This document shows positions 8,201-15,801 of a stretch of 50,079 bases of DNA, piece after piece. The notes below the pieces were generated by a model, which was given only the letters and a program-made list of their open reading frames with translations, was not told the origin of the DNA and did not search any database. The first letter of the stretch is position 1; every line of letters begins with the position of its first letter. Source of the DNA: Prolixibacteraceae bacterium (GTDB lineage Bacteria; Bacteroidota; Bacteroidia; Bacteroidales; Prolixibacteraceae). Location: positions 1-50,079 of the forward strand of contig JABGRN010000033.1 in NCBI GenBank assembly GCA_018648265.1. Direction: 5' to 3'. A program made the position numbers and the translations under genes.

Positions 8201-9454
8201 TGGGATTTTTGGATTTTCCAGCACATCGATCTTTTCAGGATTCTGTCCCTTTTGCAGACGTCGAATTAAATCGAAAGTACCAAAACTAACACCTGCCGGA
8301 ATCCGGCCTGCAACAACTAAAAACTTATCATTTCCTTTGTCGATTGTTTTTAAAATAAAACCGTCTTCTTTTATTCGATCAAGTCCTAATTCGCTTGCAT
8401 TTTTAGCAATCCAGTTTGAAGTTTTTGCAGTTCCGATTATAATTTGAGAACCGGAAATCGATGTTTTATTTATTGATGGCGAAAACCTGAACATCTTTTC
8501 GGAAGCTTGTTTTAATTCAATTGCGGCGGTTTGAACAGTCGAATTTATGCTTTCAGCAACAATGTTCTTAAACAAATTTTCGGTAGATAGATTGATGACA
8601 GGATTGTACTGCAACCAAGCCTGATAAAGCGTATGATCCTCTTTTTTATATTTATAAGTTTCCGTGGTTTTGTTAGTTGCATTTGTATCAAACCGATTTT
8701 CAAAGACATCTTTTTTAGCATCGTAAATCTCCCGAATTTCTGAATCAGTAAGCACCCGGTTGTAAATTCGCAGATCATCCATAAATCCAACAAAACCTTC
8801 TCCGGTAGATATTTCTGTTAATCCTTTCTGTTTTAGAGGTTCGGTATTTACCTCCGACAAATCCACAACTGCAATTAGTTTCCCGTCGGCCCAGCCAATA
8901 ATCCGTTTCCCTTCATCGTCATAAGCCACGGCAAAATGATGCCATTTTGAATCGTGTACCGCTGCAAGTGGATGTCCGTAAAATGCCCATTCGCGCATGT
9001 CGTATTTTGGCCAGTTGTAATCGAGAATTCCCGAACCATAATTAAATTCATCCTCTCCTTTAAAACGTACCTGAAAATCGCCCCGGTACACTTTTAGCTG
9101 AATAGCTCCATTGTTGAAAGACAGAATATCAGAATGATTCCAGCCCACATTCAGCCAGAAACCAATAGTACCCCGTGAAATTGCCAAAGGAGAATTCTCT
9201 GAAACCGGAATAGTAACCTGACCAATTTCAGGCATTAATTGAATACAATATTCACCATTTTCCAATGAATAAATTTGAGTACCATTCAATACAGCATGAC
9301 TTTCGTTTCCCGACAAGTTTTTGCCGGTTTTATCATTAAATTCCCAACGGCCAACAAGACCATCGATAATTTTCCTGTTTTGTGCATTAGTATTTGCTAT
9401 AAGAAATGTGAGAAAAGTAACTGATATTAATACAAATATATTTTTTCGTATCAT
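5288..9454 (-). CDS. Secreted LamG-GH67-GH28 fusion glycoside hydrolase
   Basis: A 1388-residue multidomain protein. A signal peptide covers residues 1-24 (hydrophobic core, cleavage near NAQ). A LamG/concanavalin-like domain follows at about 30-248, ending in the typical GFMDDLRIYNRVLTDSEI. Residues about 290-890 match GH67 alpha-glucuronidase: N-terminal IIIGTA domain, barrel with HWSYFRGLYG, GMKLYWSPSY, PDFGGYMMKLGSEKQ, RGFVYG, and the C-terminal GLGRLAWNPDLSLNEIYTEWI. Residues about 913-1375 match GH28 polygalacturonase: VYNVRHFGAKGDG and the catalytic-type GGDDAIKLG (Asp1120-Asp1121) with Asp1089. Typical GH28 GHG is here CNG (Asn1152), and the GH67 second catalytic acid cannot be located with certainty. 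The likely role is removal of uronic acids from plant or algal glycans outside the cytoplasm. No SusC/SusD pair adjoins it. Confidence 0.85.
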   Translation of the reverse strand: MIRKNIFVLISVTFLTFLIANTNAQNRKIIDGLVGRWEFNDKTGKNLSGNESHAVLNGTQIYSLENGEYCIQLMPEIGQVTIPVSENSPLAISRGTIGFWLNVGWNHSDILSFNNGAIQLKVYRGDFQVRFKGEDEFNYGSGILDYNWPKYDMREWAFYGHPLAAVHDSKWHHFAVAYDDEGKRIIGWADGKLIAVVDLSEVNTEPLKQKGLTEISTGEGFVGFMDDLRIYNRVLTDSEIREIYDAKKDVFENRFDTNATNKTTETYKYKKEDHTLYQAWLQYNPVINLSTENLFKNIVAESINSTVQTAAIELKQASEKMFRFSPSINKTSISGSQIIIGTAKTSNWIAKNASELGLDRIKEDGFILKTIDKGNDKFLVVAGRIPAGVSFGTFDLIRRLQKGQNPEKIDVLENPKIPIRMVDHWSYFRGLYGDKWRDGSRDNSIFSWKELADGDTKLIRDWARMMASAGWNAICPSEVNWDYRDNFLDHLDEVEILAGILRDYGMKLYWSPSYLIALDPAAADSLYSRVPDFGGYMMKLGSEKQNGDPRPQMANRIADNLKPYGGMCLVRGFVYGNSRYTPEPYRHLIPVDIFGPEDGNFRDNVVLVPKGSAGDWDLSAPIPAIDGALKKTLRGTELVIDKNFPSSWVEKWKWWLEQDTYRDGPGSLNKFSVHCIMGVSMISPSPAWTNSPLNMINYYGLGRLAWNPDLSLNEIYTEWIQQTFGSDQNLVETIKNILFLSDDVARKLYMYRGYRGIWIDRGDEFMVESKTPYSINKEGIGPTSPELQKRLLNQYPKGLQEIYGDPLRGEEFLSSFHFRSHDYRLSNGRTLIQDVYGGMDEAVHLAQTMVELWKTLEGKIDKNRYDFTLINLTDFVEETKTTRNEMAESFEKHTGQKQSVATAALKSKKLASVGVYNVRHFGAKGDGITNDAPAINKAIDVCNKAGGGTVFVPSGIYACGSIHLKSNITLALDAGAILKAMPGIMDPWEPNPNDKGLMDAAYYHWEASLIWGKNLENIKIYGPGTLDGSLLTRSSKVPKGTGDKGIALKLCKNVEIRNLNIREGGHYAILATGCTDMLIDNVTIKTSRDGLNLSQCSNVEVANCHIDAVRYEDGYPAGGDDAIKLGSDLSLGKALPSENITVRNCYLASGCNGLQFGSETISPFRNIRFENITINRAGKAGISITSNDGSLIEDIHYKDIKMEKTFAPIFIKVSDVERVPEGSYERGAIRNITFENITATDCYSYFKGREMPSVIWGKPETPIENIHFKNVSITAKGGHPIADSEVKPAENDERFPRHVGTIPAYAWYLRHVKNISFVDCTFTFEKSDGRPAFVIDDATDILFDNTLLPIGTECSSRISVRSECKNLTIQNSKGMADRKLQSVTNRDL

Positions 9455-9649
9455 TGGTTTTAGGTTTAAGTCGAATGTTATTTGTAAGCTTTTTTGTTTA
9501 AACTGCTAAACTATAACTTTTATATTATTGTAGTTTAATCTTTAAAAAGATTTTCTGGACAAAATCAAAAAAGACGAAATTTGCATCACATTGCACCATA
9601 TTTTTAATTTGTAATTTTTTGATTTATTTTTTGAAACAGAACAAGGTTA
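9455..9649. other. AT-rich upstream region of the large hydrolase
   Basis: About 195 bases between the hydrolase start and the MITE-like element. It is AT-rich and must contain the hydrolase promoter, but no exact TAnnTTTG match was found on the minus strand. No gene is seen here. Confidence 0.4.
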
Positions 9650-9918
9650 TTAAGGGCATCTCTAAAAACTCCTTCGCATCAAAATTTTCAGAGTTTTCCA
9701 TATCCTGCTTCAAATTTTATTACATTATCCTGATAGTGTTTCAAAAATTTGAATTATCTCTGAAAAACTCTGAAAACCCTTCGGGAACGAAGATAATAAA
9801 CAATCTGACTGCGTTATAATTTTTTGAAATAGCTACGGCTATTCTAAAAAATTATGCCTTGCATATTATTCATTATCTTCATTTTTTGAAAGAAATGAGT
9901 TTTTAGAGATGCCCTTAA
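9650..9918. mobile_element. MITE-like element with 22-bp perfect terminal inverted repeats
   Basis: The ends are perfect 22-base inverted repeats: TTAAGGGCATCTCTAAAA plus four bases at 9650-9671, and the complement at 9897-9918. The element is 269 bp and has no convincing coding content. Inside are further palindromes: AATAGC-TACG-GCTATT flanked by TAATTTTTT/AAAAAATTA, and GAAGATAAT paired with ATTATCTTC. The outer TTAA may be the duplicated target or the last bases of the repeat. It is probably a non-autonomous relic moved by a transposase encoded elsewhere; the family cannot be named from this window. Confidence 0.8.
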
Positions 9919-9988
9919 CAATTTCGGCACATTTATAAAATGTTAAAATCTTGAATTAAATATTCTAATTGAATGGACCAGGACGTTT

Positions 9989-10669
9989 TTACGCAGATTG
10001 TTTTAATAAACCCTTCATGATTAAGTATTGGGCACAAATATAGGTGGTCATTACAAAAATGCCTTCATACGGGATGGGTGCCAGGAATTTATTCAATGCA
10101 ATTAAAGTATCGGAAACAATAAACAAAATGGAGCCTATAAAAACATAATTGAAACTGGCTGGATGGCCAGTTCCATATCTGTTTAGGGCCATTGCCGACA
10201 TGCTAAGCAATGCTGCCATATAAATAAAAACTGCAACCTTTAATACGGTGTCCAGATTGTTAAAAAGTAAAATATAAACAAATAATCCGTAAACGATATA
10301 CACGATTAACCAGAGAGGTTTCTTTTTCAGAAAAGGTTTTTTTTCAGAAATATTTATGGTCCGGAGAAAAAGAAAGATATATACGATTTGAGCTATCAAA
10401 AACGAAAGCAACCCGGTTAAAAAAAAGATAAACTTTTTTTCGCCAAACATTAAAAGTATATCACCAAACCATGAAAAAACAAATGCAACAAATGCAAGCT
10501 GTACCATTTTTTTATCGAGGCGACGGGCATTGAATAAAAAATAGCTTCCAATCCAAACCATTATCATGGGCTTGAAGGAATAATCTAACCATTTAATTTG
10601 ATAAAATTCGCCAAAGAGGTCACCCACCACTACTATAAAAAATACAAAGTGAATAATAAATTTTTTCAT
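9989..10669 (-). CDS. Lysoplasmalogenase-like YhhN family membrane protein
   Basis: An integral membrane protein of about 226 residues with roughly seven to eight hydrophobic segments. It shows YhhN/TMEM86 family marks: FKPMIMVWIGSYFLF, FSWFGDILLMF, FIGSILFIVSDTLIALNKF and YICAQYLIMKG near the end. TMEM86 members hydrolyse the vinyl-ether bond of lysoplasmalogens. The bacterial role is less certain. The ATG at 10669 (MKKFIIHFVF) is preferred over an in-frame TTG at 10708, because TTG starts are rare and the ATG precedes the first helix directly. It follows hldD by about 100 bases on the same strand. Confidence 0.78.
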   Translation of the reverse strand: MKKFIIHFVFFIVVVGDLFGEFYQIKWLDYSFKPMIMVWIGSYFLFNARRLDKKMVQLAFVAFVFSWFGDILLMFGEKKFIFFLTGLLSFLIAQIVYIFLFLRTINISEKKPFLKKKPLWLIVYIVYGLFVYILLFNNLDTVLKVAVFIYMAALLSMSAMALNRYGTGHPASFNYVFIGSILFIVSDTLIALNKFLAPIPYEGIFVMTTYICAQYLIMKGLLKQSA

Positions 10670-10771
10670 CTCAATATAATTAAAGCCTGTATTTAAATAG
10701 AAAAACAAGGTTACTCGTATGAAAATAAAAGTGAAAAAATGAAGATAAGCCTATAAAAATTAACTTGAAGG

Positions 10772-11737
10772 TTAATAACAAGCTTCAGATTTCAAATAAT
10801 TCCCAACATATTTTTCTACACCTTCTTCGAGTTCCGTAAAAGGTTTTGTGTAACCAATATCCCTGAGTTTCTGAATTTCGGCTTCTGTAAAATACTGATA
10901 CCTTCCGCGCAAATCAACCGGGGTATCAATAAACGTAATTTCAGGATTCAATTTCATACTTTCGAAAACCGAACGCGTTAAATCGAGGAATGATCGTGCT
11001 TTTCCCGTTCCTACATTGTAAATTCCCGAATGCTCCTGATTTTTCATAAAAAACATCATTACGTCGGCAATGTCGTCAACATAAATAAAATCACGGCTTT
11101 GTTCCCCGTCGTTGTAGTCTTTGTGGTGCGAACGAAATAATTTCATTTGCCCGGTTTCTTTAATTACATTGAAAGCGTGAAGTACTACCGACGACATTCT
11201 CCCTTTATGATATTCGTTTGGTCCGTAAACATTAAAAAACTTTAACCCGGTCCAGAATTTTGGTGTTCGTACTTGTTTTAATGCCCAAATATCGAAATCT
11301 TGTTTCGACCAACCATATAAATTTAATGGGCGGAGGTTTGAAATATTTCTATGGCTATCGGAGAAACCACACTCGCCATTTCCATAAGTTGCTGCTGAAG
11401 AAGCATATAAAAGTGGTACCTGAATTTCGGAACAAATATTCCAAAGCCGCTGCGAATAAATCAAATTCAATTGTTGGTACAATTCCGGTTCTTGTCCAAC
11501 GGTATCAGTGCGGGCACCCAAATGAAAAATAAAATCCACTTTGTGCGAATTCTTAATCAACCATTTAAAAAAGTCATCCCGTTCGATGAATTTTCGATAT
11601 TTTTTACGAAGCAAATTTAGATCTTTCCAGGGGTCATCGTATTTATCAACTAAAATCAGGTCGTCGTATCCTGCCTGGTTAAGCTTTCCCACTAAATAAC
11701 TGCCGATAAATCCGGCTGCGCCTGTAACAACAATCAT
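10772..11737 (-). CDS. hldD: ADP-L-glycero-D-manno-heptose 6-epimerase
   Basis: A 321-residue extended short-chain dehydrogenase. It begins with MIVVTGAAGFIGSYLV, the NAD(P)-binding loop, and has the catalytic-type SSAATYG and YGWSKQ (YxxxK) segments. HldD-specific stretches are HLGARTDT, YNDGEQSRDFIYVDDIADV and PVDLRGRYQYFTEAE. The enzyme inverts C6 of ADP-D-glycero-heptose to form the lipopolysaccharide core precursor ADP-L-glycero-heptose. No other heptose-pathway gene adjoins it; the nucleotidyltransferase-kinase fusion at 19933-21069 is only a distant candidate. Cytoplasmic. Confidence 0.9.
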   Translation of the reverse strand: MIVVTGAAGFIGSYLVGKLNQAGYDDLILVDKYDDPWKDLNLLRKKYRKFIERDDFFKWLIKNSHKVDFIFHLGARTDTVGQEPELYQQLNLIYSQRLWNICSEIQVPLLYASSAATYGNGECGFSDSHRNISNLRPLNLYGWSKQDFDIWALKQVRTPKFWTGLKFFNVYGPNEYHKGRMSSVVLHAFNVIKETGQMKLFRSHHKDYNDGEQSRDFIYVDDIADVMMFFMKNQEHSGIYNVGTGKARSFLDLTRSVFESMKLNPEITFIDTPVDLRGRYQYFTEAEIQKLRDIGYTKPFTELEEGVEKYVGNYLKSEACY

Positions 11738-12351
11738 ATTATTCTATCGGTTTGGTTAAAGCAGTAATGTACTGTTTACTGAAAAAAGTGGTTTTTAGTT
11801 TTATTTATAACTAACACTTCTTTTCATTATTGTACAATATTCATATTTATTTTAATTGAATCCTGGAATAATTATTTTGAAACTATTTTTCAATAATATA
11901 TGTAAATTTAATTTGTCTAATTTTTTAAAAAATATCCCTTTTTAAATGTTTTAAATTGAAACTTCTCTGTTTATAATTAATCACGATATTTAAACCTGTA
12001 TTATAAATTGTATTTGTTAATTAAATCAGAGGTGATATTTAATAATACAATCAATTTTAATATGCATTTCAAACTAATACAGCGATTAAGCCAATATAAA
12101 TTCAATATAAATTTTTGGCAAAAGTAAAAAACATAAAATAAATTTCAAATGCTATTCAAAAGATTAATATAAGATAATTTTCAAATCAATTTTTCTGTGA
12201 GAAAGGGGTTAAATCATTCAATGAATATTATGGTAGCGGGTTTTCGCTGGAATTTTGGAAAGTAGTCGATTATGCAGTTTCGAAATAAGAGCATCTTTTT
12301 AAACAGTGTCTGATTTTATCTTTCTATTTTTGAGCAAAATTGTAAAATATT
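11738..12351. other. Long AT-rich intergenic region
   Basis: About 610 bases between divergently oriented hldD and the UbiA-type gene. It is AT-rich and without a coding frame of note or a structured RNA that I can recognise. The one supported element is the candidate -7 box at 12325-12332. Confidence 0.5.
12325..12332 (+). promoter_or_regulatory. Candidate -7 promoter element for the UbiA-type gene
   Basis: TATTTTTG matches TAnnTTTG exactly and is 19 bases ahead of the ATG at 12352. No clear -33 TTG at the expected spacing. Confidence 0.4.
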
Positions 12352-13209
12352 ATGGTGAGGATTACTAATTATTTGAAGCTTGTAAAATTTGAGCACACTA
12401 TTTTCGCATTGCCTTTTGCGTTATTAGGATTTTTTTTTGCACTTGAACAAGAAGACTCCGCTTTAAGTTTTCGTTTGCTTATTTTAGTTTTGCTTTGTAT
12501 GGTTTTTGCGAGGAATGCTGCCATGGGTTTCAACCGCTTTCTCGATCGTGAATTCGATAAACTAAACCCGCGTACTGCACTGCGTGAAATTCCTGCAGGA
12601 ATATTAAAACCCAAATCAGTTTTGTTTTTTGTTATTATCAATGTTATTTTTTTTGTTGCAACAACCTGGTTTATTAATTCGCTTTGTTTTTACCTTTCGC
12701 CGATAGCTTTGTTTGTTATTTTATTTTATAGTTATACAAAACGATTTACTCCGCTTTGCCATTTCGTTCTCAGCCTGGGGCTTGCAATCGCACCCATGGG
12801 TGCTTATCTTGCCGTGGCTGGCAAATTCGATTGGCTGCCACTTTTATTAAGTTTTGTAGTATTTTTTTGGGTAAGCGGGTTCGATATTATTTATGCCTTG
12901 CAGGACGAAGATTTCGACAATGAATTAAAACTAAAATCGATCCCTGCATTATTAGGAAAACGGCGTGCCTTGAACCTTTCAAAATTTATTCATTTTATTT
13001 CGGTACTGTTTGTAATTTCAGTAGCAATTACTGCGTCAGGCAATTGGATTCATTGGTTGGGGGCAGCTCTTTTTTCAGGCTTGTTGTTTTATCAGCACAC
13101 ACTGGTAAAAGCCACTGATTTGAGCAAGGTGAACCTCGCTTTCTTTACTACCAACGGAATTGCGAGTGTAATTTATGGCTTATTTTTAACAATCAGTTTG
13201 TTTATTTAA
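12352..13209 (+). CDS. UbiA-family polyprenyltransferase (MqnP-like)
   Basis: A 285-residue membrane prenyltransferase with about eight helices. The first Asp-rich motif is NRFLDREFDKLNPRT and the second is DEDFDNELKLKSIP, both typical of UbiA enzymes that bind prenyl diphosphate through magnesium. The sequence resembles the UbiA-like subgroup found in bacteria making menaquinone through the futalosine route (MqnP), rather than MenA. It would join an aromatic acid to a polyprenyl chain in the inner membrane. No other menaquinone gene is here, so the pathway is inferred. Its stop overlaps the convergent DUF3078 gene by 4 bases. Confidence 0.85.
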   Translation: MVRITNYLKLVKFEHTIFALPFALLGFFFALEQEDSALSFRLLILVLLCMVFARNAAMGFNRFLDREFDKLNPRTALREIPAGILKPKSVLFFVIINVIFFVATTWFINSLCFYLSPIALFVILFYSYTKRFTPLCHFVLSLGLAIAPMGAYLAVAGKFDWLPLLLSFVVFFWVSGFDIIYALQDEDFDNELKLKSIPALLGKRRALNLSKFIHFISVLFVISVAITASGNWIHWLGAALFSGLLFYQHTLVKATDLSKVNLAFFTTNGIASVIYGLFLTISLFI

Positions 13210-15203
13210 CGAACTCGTTTTGTGCGTGTTACCTGCCTGTTTATTTTGTATGAAAAACCGATGGTAATAAATTGTTTTATCTGAAGTTTTGCTTTTTCCC
13301 CTGTTTGAATTTCGTTAACATCGTAAACCGGAAAAAGAACATCGTCGTCGTAAATTAAATGGACCATCATCCGCATATTTATATAATCGGTGAGCTGCAT
13401 AATCAACAGGTTTTCCCAATTAATATCAAATTTCCGGAAAGGCTCTTTATAATTAATAAACATTTTATATTTAGTTTCGTACGAAATTTCCGGGGTGAGT
13501 TCTTTTTTAAATTTTAAGTCGGCATTTAGCCCTGGTTCCCAAAAGCTCCTTCGGTCGGCTTCGACACTAAATTTAGTTTGATCGATTGCTACAGTATCTC
13601 TCACATAAACATTTTTAATTGTTAAGGGCGAAAGGAATAACGAGAAATTTTTATTGGGTTTGTAGTCGAGCCCTACTTTAAAAAATGTTCGGGCGGGTGC
13701 CATAAAAGCCGAAATAGGATCGGGATTTGCCGAAGTCGGATAAATATATCCGTTAAAAAATTGTGTATTATAATTTAGCTCAGTACTGTAGTACCATTTC
13801 TTAAAAGCGCTAACCCCAAACCTCGAAGTAATTTCAAATTTATCATCGTTTTTTTGAAGTTCCGATTCCGCCCCTCCCGGCCTTATCCATCCGTTCCTGA
13901 TTTCTCCGGTATTCTCCCATTTAACTTTTCCGTCGGCACGCGAATAATTAGCAAACCCTTTCAACACAATTAAAAGCGACAAGGCACTTTTACCACCTTT
14001 TTTCCAGTTTTCAAGATATGTTTGTGTAAAACCAACTGTCCCGTCCCCTCCAATCCTCCATGGGGTTTCTACTTCGTACTGGTTCCCCAAATTTGTTAAC
14101 CCTGAAACCTTTTGATTCAAAGAATTAAAATCAAAATCTTTGGTTTCCTGTGTCGTAAAACGGTTAAATGTTATCCCATCGTCAATGAGCATTTGGATTG
14201 AACTTTTATCCAGGTTCCTGATTAACACACTTAACGAATCGTTTTGTTCGTTTTTTAGCCAAACCCTGGTAAAATTCTTCCCATGGTTACTTAACACAAT
14301 TTCAGAATCTTCGTTGGTTAAATTTGAAACTTTTAACCGGGTGGTGTCAATGTAGTTTGCGTAGTCGGCAAGTGTCCTGATTATAAAAGAGATAGAATCA
14401 TTTACGGCGCTAACAATCGAATCGTTATAGTTTTTTAATACCTGGTAATTATTCACAGTTAATGAATCAATAAATTCATTTTTTCTGAAATTATATTGCT
14501 GTTCGAATTGCTCCTGCCGATAAATATTTATTACCGAATCGCGATACGATTTTACAATCGAATCGTTGTAAGCTATTCTTTTTTGTTCGATATAATTAAC
14601 CCTGATATTGTTTAAATTTATGATGCGTTGAAAATCATCGGTGGTTCTAATCAGAGAATCGGGAATAACATCGAGATTTTGTAAACTGTCGGGAAATATG
14701 TAAACAGAATCGGTAAATAATTTTATTCCTTCGCCAGGTTCAATAATATTTACTTTGTCGTTAATATTGGTTATCAATTCCATTGGCAAGGCCATTTGTC
14801 TTTTCTGAAATATTGTTTGAAGATCTATGCCAATTTTTTCGATATCTTTTTCGATGTTTGTAAATGGATAATATCCAGGGATTTTCAAACTGTCGGGAAC
14901 ATTTTCAGGCAAACGGTTTACAAAATTAAATGTAATATCGTTGTTAGATTTGTTTAGCTTGGTTAAAAGCGAATCAACCGGTTCACCTTCAATAAAATGA
15001 ATTAAACCTTGCACAGTTTTTCCGATTTCAGAACTTGCAGGTGTCCAGTAATTTTCCGTTTGGAAATATTTTTGTACGAGTTGAATCCCTTTCTCAAGTG
15101 TTTTTTTATCCTGGTCGTCAAGGGTATTCTGCGAATTAACCTGCGTTGCCAATAAAAAAAAGAGAAATAATGAGATTATATATTTTACTTTTTCTGAAAA
15201 CAT
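13206..15203 (-). CDS. DUF3078 protein, outer-membrane barrel type
   Basis: A 665-residue protein with a signal peptide (about 1-24, hydrophobic core then TQVNSQ). Residues about 25-370 are polar, helical and rich in Asn, Asp and Ser, with heptad-like repeats around 200-300. The C-terminal half (about 385-660) alternates short beta-strands and matches DUF3078, a Bacteroidota family thought to form an outer-membrane beta-barrel: WRIGGDGTVGFTQTYLENWKKGG, GWIRPGGAESELQKNDDKFE and a closing TIGFSYKINRQVT. Function is unknown. The four-base overlap of opposed stop codons with ubiA-like leaves no room for a conventional terminator between the genes. Confidence 0.8.
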   Translation of the reverse strand: MFSEKVKYIISLFLFFLLATQVNSQNTLDDQDKKTLEKGIQLVQKYFQTENYWTPASSEIGKTVQGLIHFIEGEPVDSLLTKLNKSNNDITFNFVNRLPENVPDSLKIPGYYPFTNIEKDIEKIGIDLQTIFQKRQMALPMELITNINDKVNIIEPGEGIKLFTDSVYIFPDSLQNLDVIPDSLIRTTDDFQRIINLNNIRVNYIEQKRIAYNDSIVKSYRDSVINIYRQEQFEQQYNFRKNEFIDSLTVNNYQVLKNYNDSIVSAVNDSISFIIRTLADYANYIDTTRLKVSNLTNEDSEIVLSNHGKNFTRVWLKNEQNDSLSVLIRNLDKSSIQMLIDDGITFNRFTTQETKDFDFNSLNQKVSGLTNLGNQYEVETPWRIGGDGTVGFTQTYLENWKKGGKSALSLLIVLKGFANYSRADGKVKWENTGEIRNGWIRPGGAESELQKNDDKFEITSRFGVSAFKKWYYSTELNYNTQFFNGYIYPTSANPDPISAFMAPARTFFKVGLDYKPNKNFSLFLSPLTIKNVYVRDTVAIDQTKFSVEADRRSFWEPGLNADLKFKKELTPEISYETKYKMFINYKEPFRKFDINWENLLIMQLTDYINMRMMVHLIYDDDVLFPVYDVNEIQTGEKAKLQIKQFITIGFSYKINRQVTRTKRVR

Positions 15204-15237
15204 ATTTAATGGTTTTATAGCTTTTTGTTCAAAAACG

Positions 15238-15245
15238 CAAAAATA
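15238..15245 (-). promoter_or_regulatory. Candidate -7 promoter element for the DUF3078 gene
   Basis: On the minus strand this reads TATTTTTG, matching TAnnTTTG, 34 bases upstream of the ATG at 15203. It suggests the DUF3078 gene has its own promoter downstream of the CYTH gene. Confidence 0.4.
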
Positions 15246-15294
15246 GCATTAATGTTATTTTTTACGAAAAATAAAGTTTGTACACACCCGTTCC

Positions 15295-15759
15295 TTAATA
15301 TTTCCATTTTGTATAAGGGTTTTTAGAAAGCCAGGCATTAAAATACCTATAATCATTTGATACTTCTTTATCAATCCAGGCAGGAAGCTCAAATTTCTGA
15401 GTTTCATTTTTTAACTCAATTTCAGCTAAAACCAGTCCCTTGTTTATCCCTTCAAATACATCTATTTCCCAGGTAAAGCCCCCAATTTTCTCTTTATACC
15501 GGGTTTTTTCAATGGCTTGGTTCAAACTCATTTTTATTAAAATAATGGCTTCATTAGTTGGGATTTTGTATTCCAACTCGGTTCGGGTAATACCTTCCGG
15601 TTTTCCTTTTATGGTTAAAAAAGCACTTTCGCCAGATAAACGGACACGGACAACCCGTTCAGGATCAACGGATAAATATCCTTGTAATATCTTTGTTCCT
15701 TTGCCAATTGGGTTCCATTTTTTAAAATCAACCAAAAATTTGCGTTCAATCTCAATCAT
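15295..15759 (-). CDS. CYTH domain protein (triphosphate tunnel enzyme)
   Basis: A 154-residue single-domain CYTH protein. It opens with MIEIERKFLV, the EXEXK signature, and has the charged strands expected for a triphosphate tunnel: RVVRVRLSG, AFLTIKGK, RTELEYKIP, KTRYKEKIGGFTWEIDVFEG and LVLAEIELKN. Bacterial members hydrolyse inorganic triphosphate or, more rarely, act as class IV adenylyl cyclases; the sequence does not distinguish these, though simple inorganic triphosphatase is most likely. It is divergent from the membrane glycosyltransferase at 15802, with a 42-base gap. Confidence 0.87.
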   Translation of the reverse strand: MIEIERKFLVDFKKWNPIGKGTKILQGYLSVDPERVVRVRLSGESAFLTIKGKPEGITRTELEYKIPTNEAIILIKMSLNQAIEKTRYKEKIGGFTWEIDVFEGINKGLVLAEIELKNETQKFELPAWIDKEVSNDYRYFNAWLSKNPYTKWKY

Positions 15760-15801
15760 ATTTAACTATTTTAGGGGTGAAATTAAAACGTATTTGCTGA
15801 A

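Noticed and set aside
5288-9454. Polysaccharide utilisation locus around the fusion hydrolase.
   Set aside because: No SusC/SusD, sensor or other hydrolase gene is adjacent; the gene stands alone here.
9619-9819. Short plus-strand open frame overlapping the MITE-like element.
   Set aside because: It is made of element sequence, without protein motifs or a start signal.
10670-10708. TTG start adding 13 residues to the lysoplasmalogenase-like protein.
   Set aside because: An ATG directly before the first helix is a better start.
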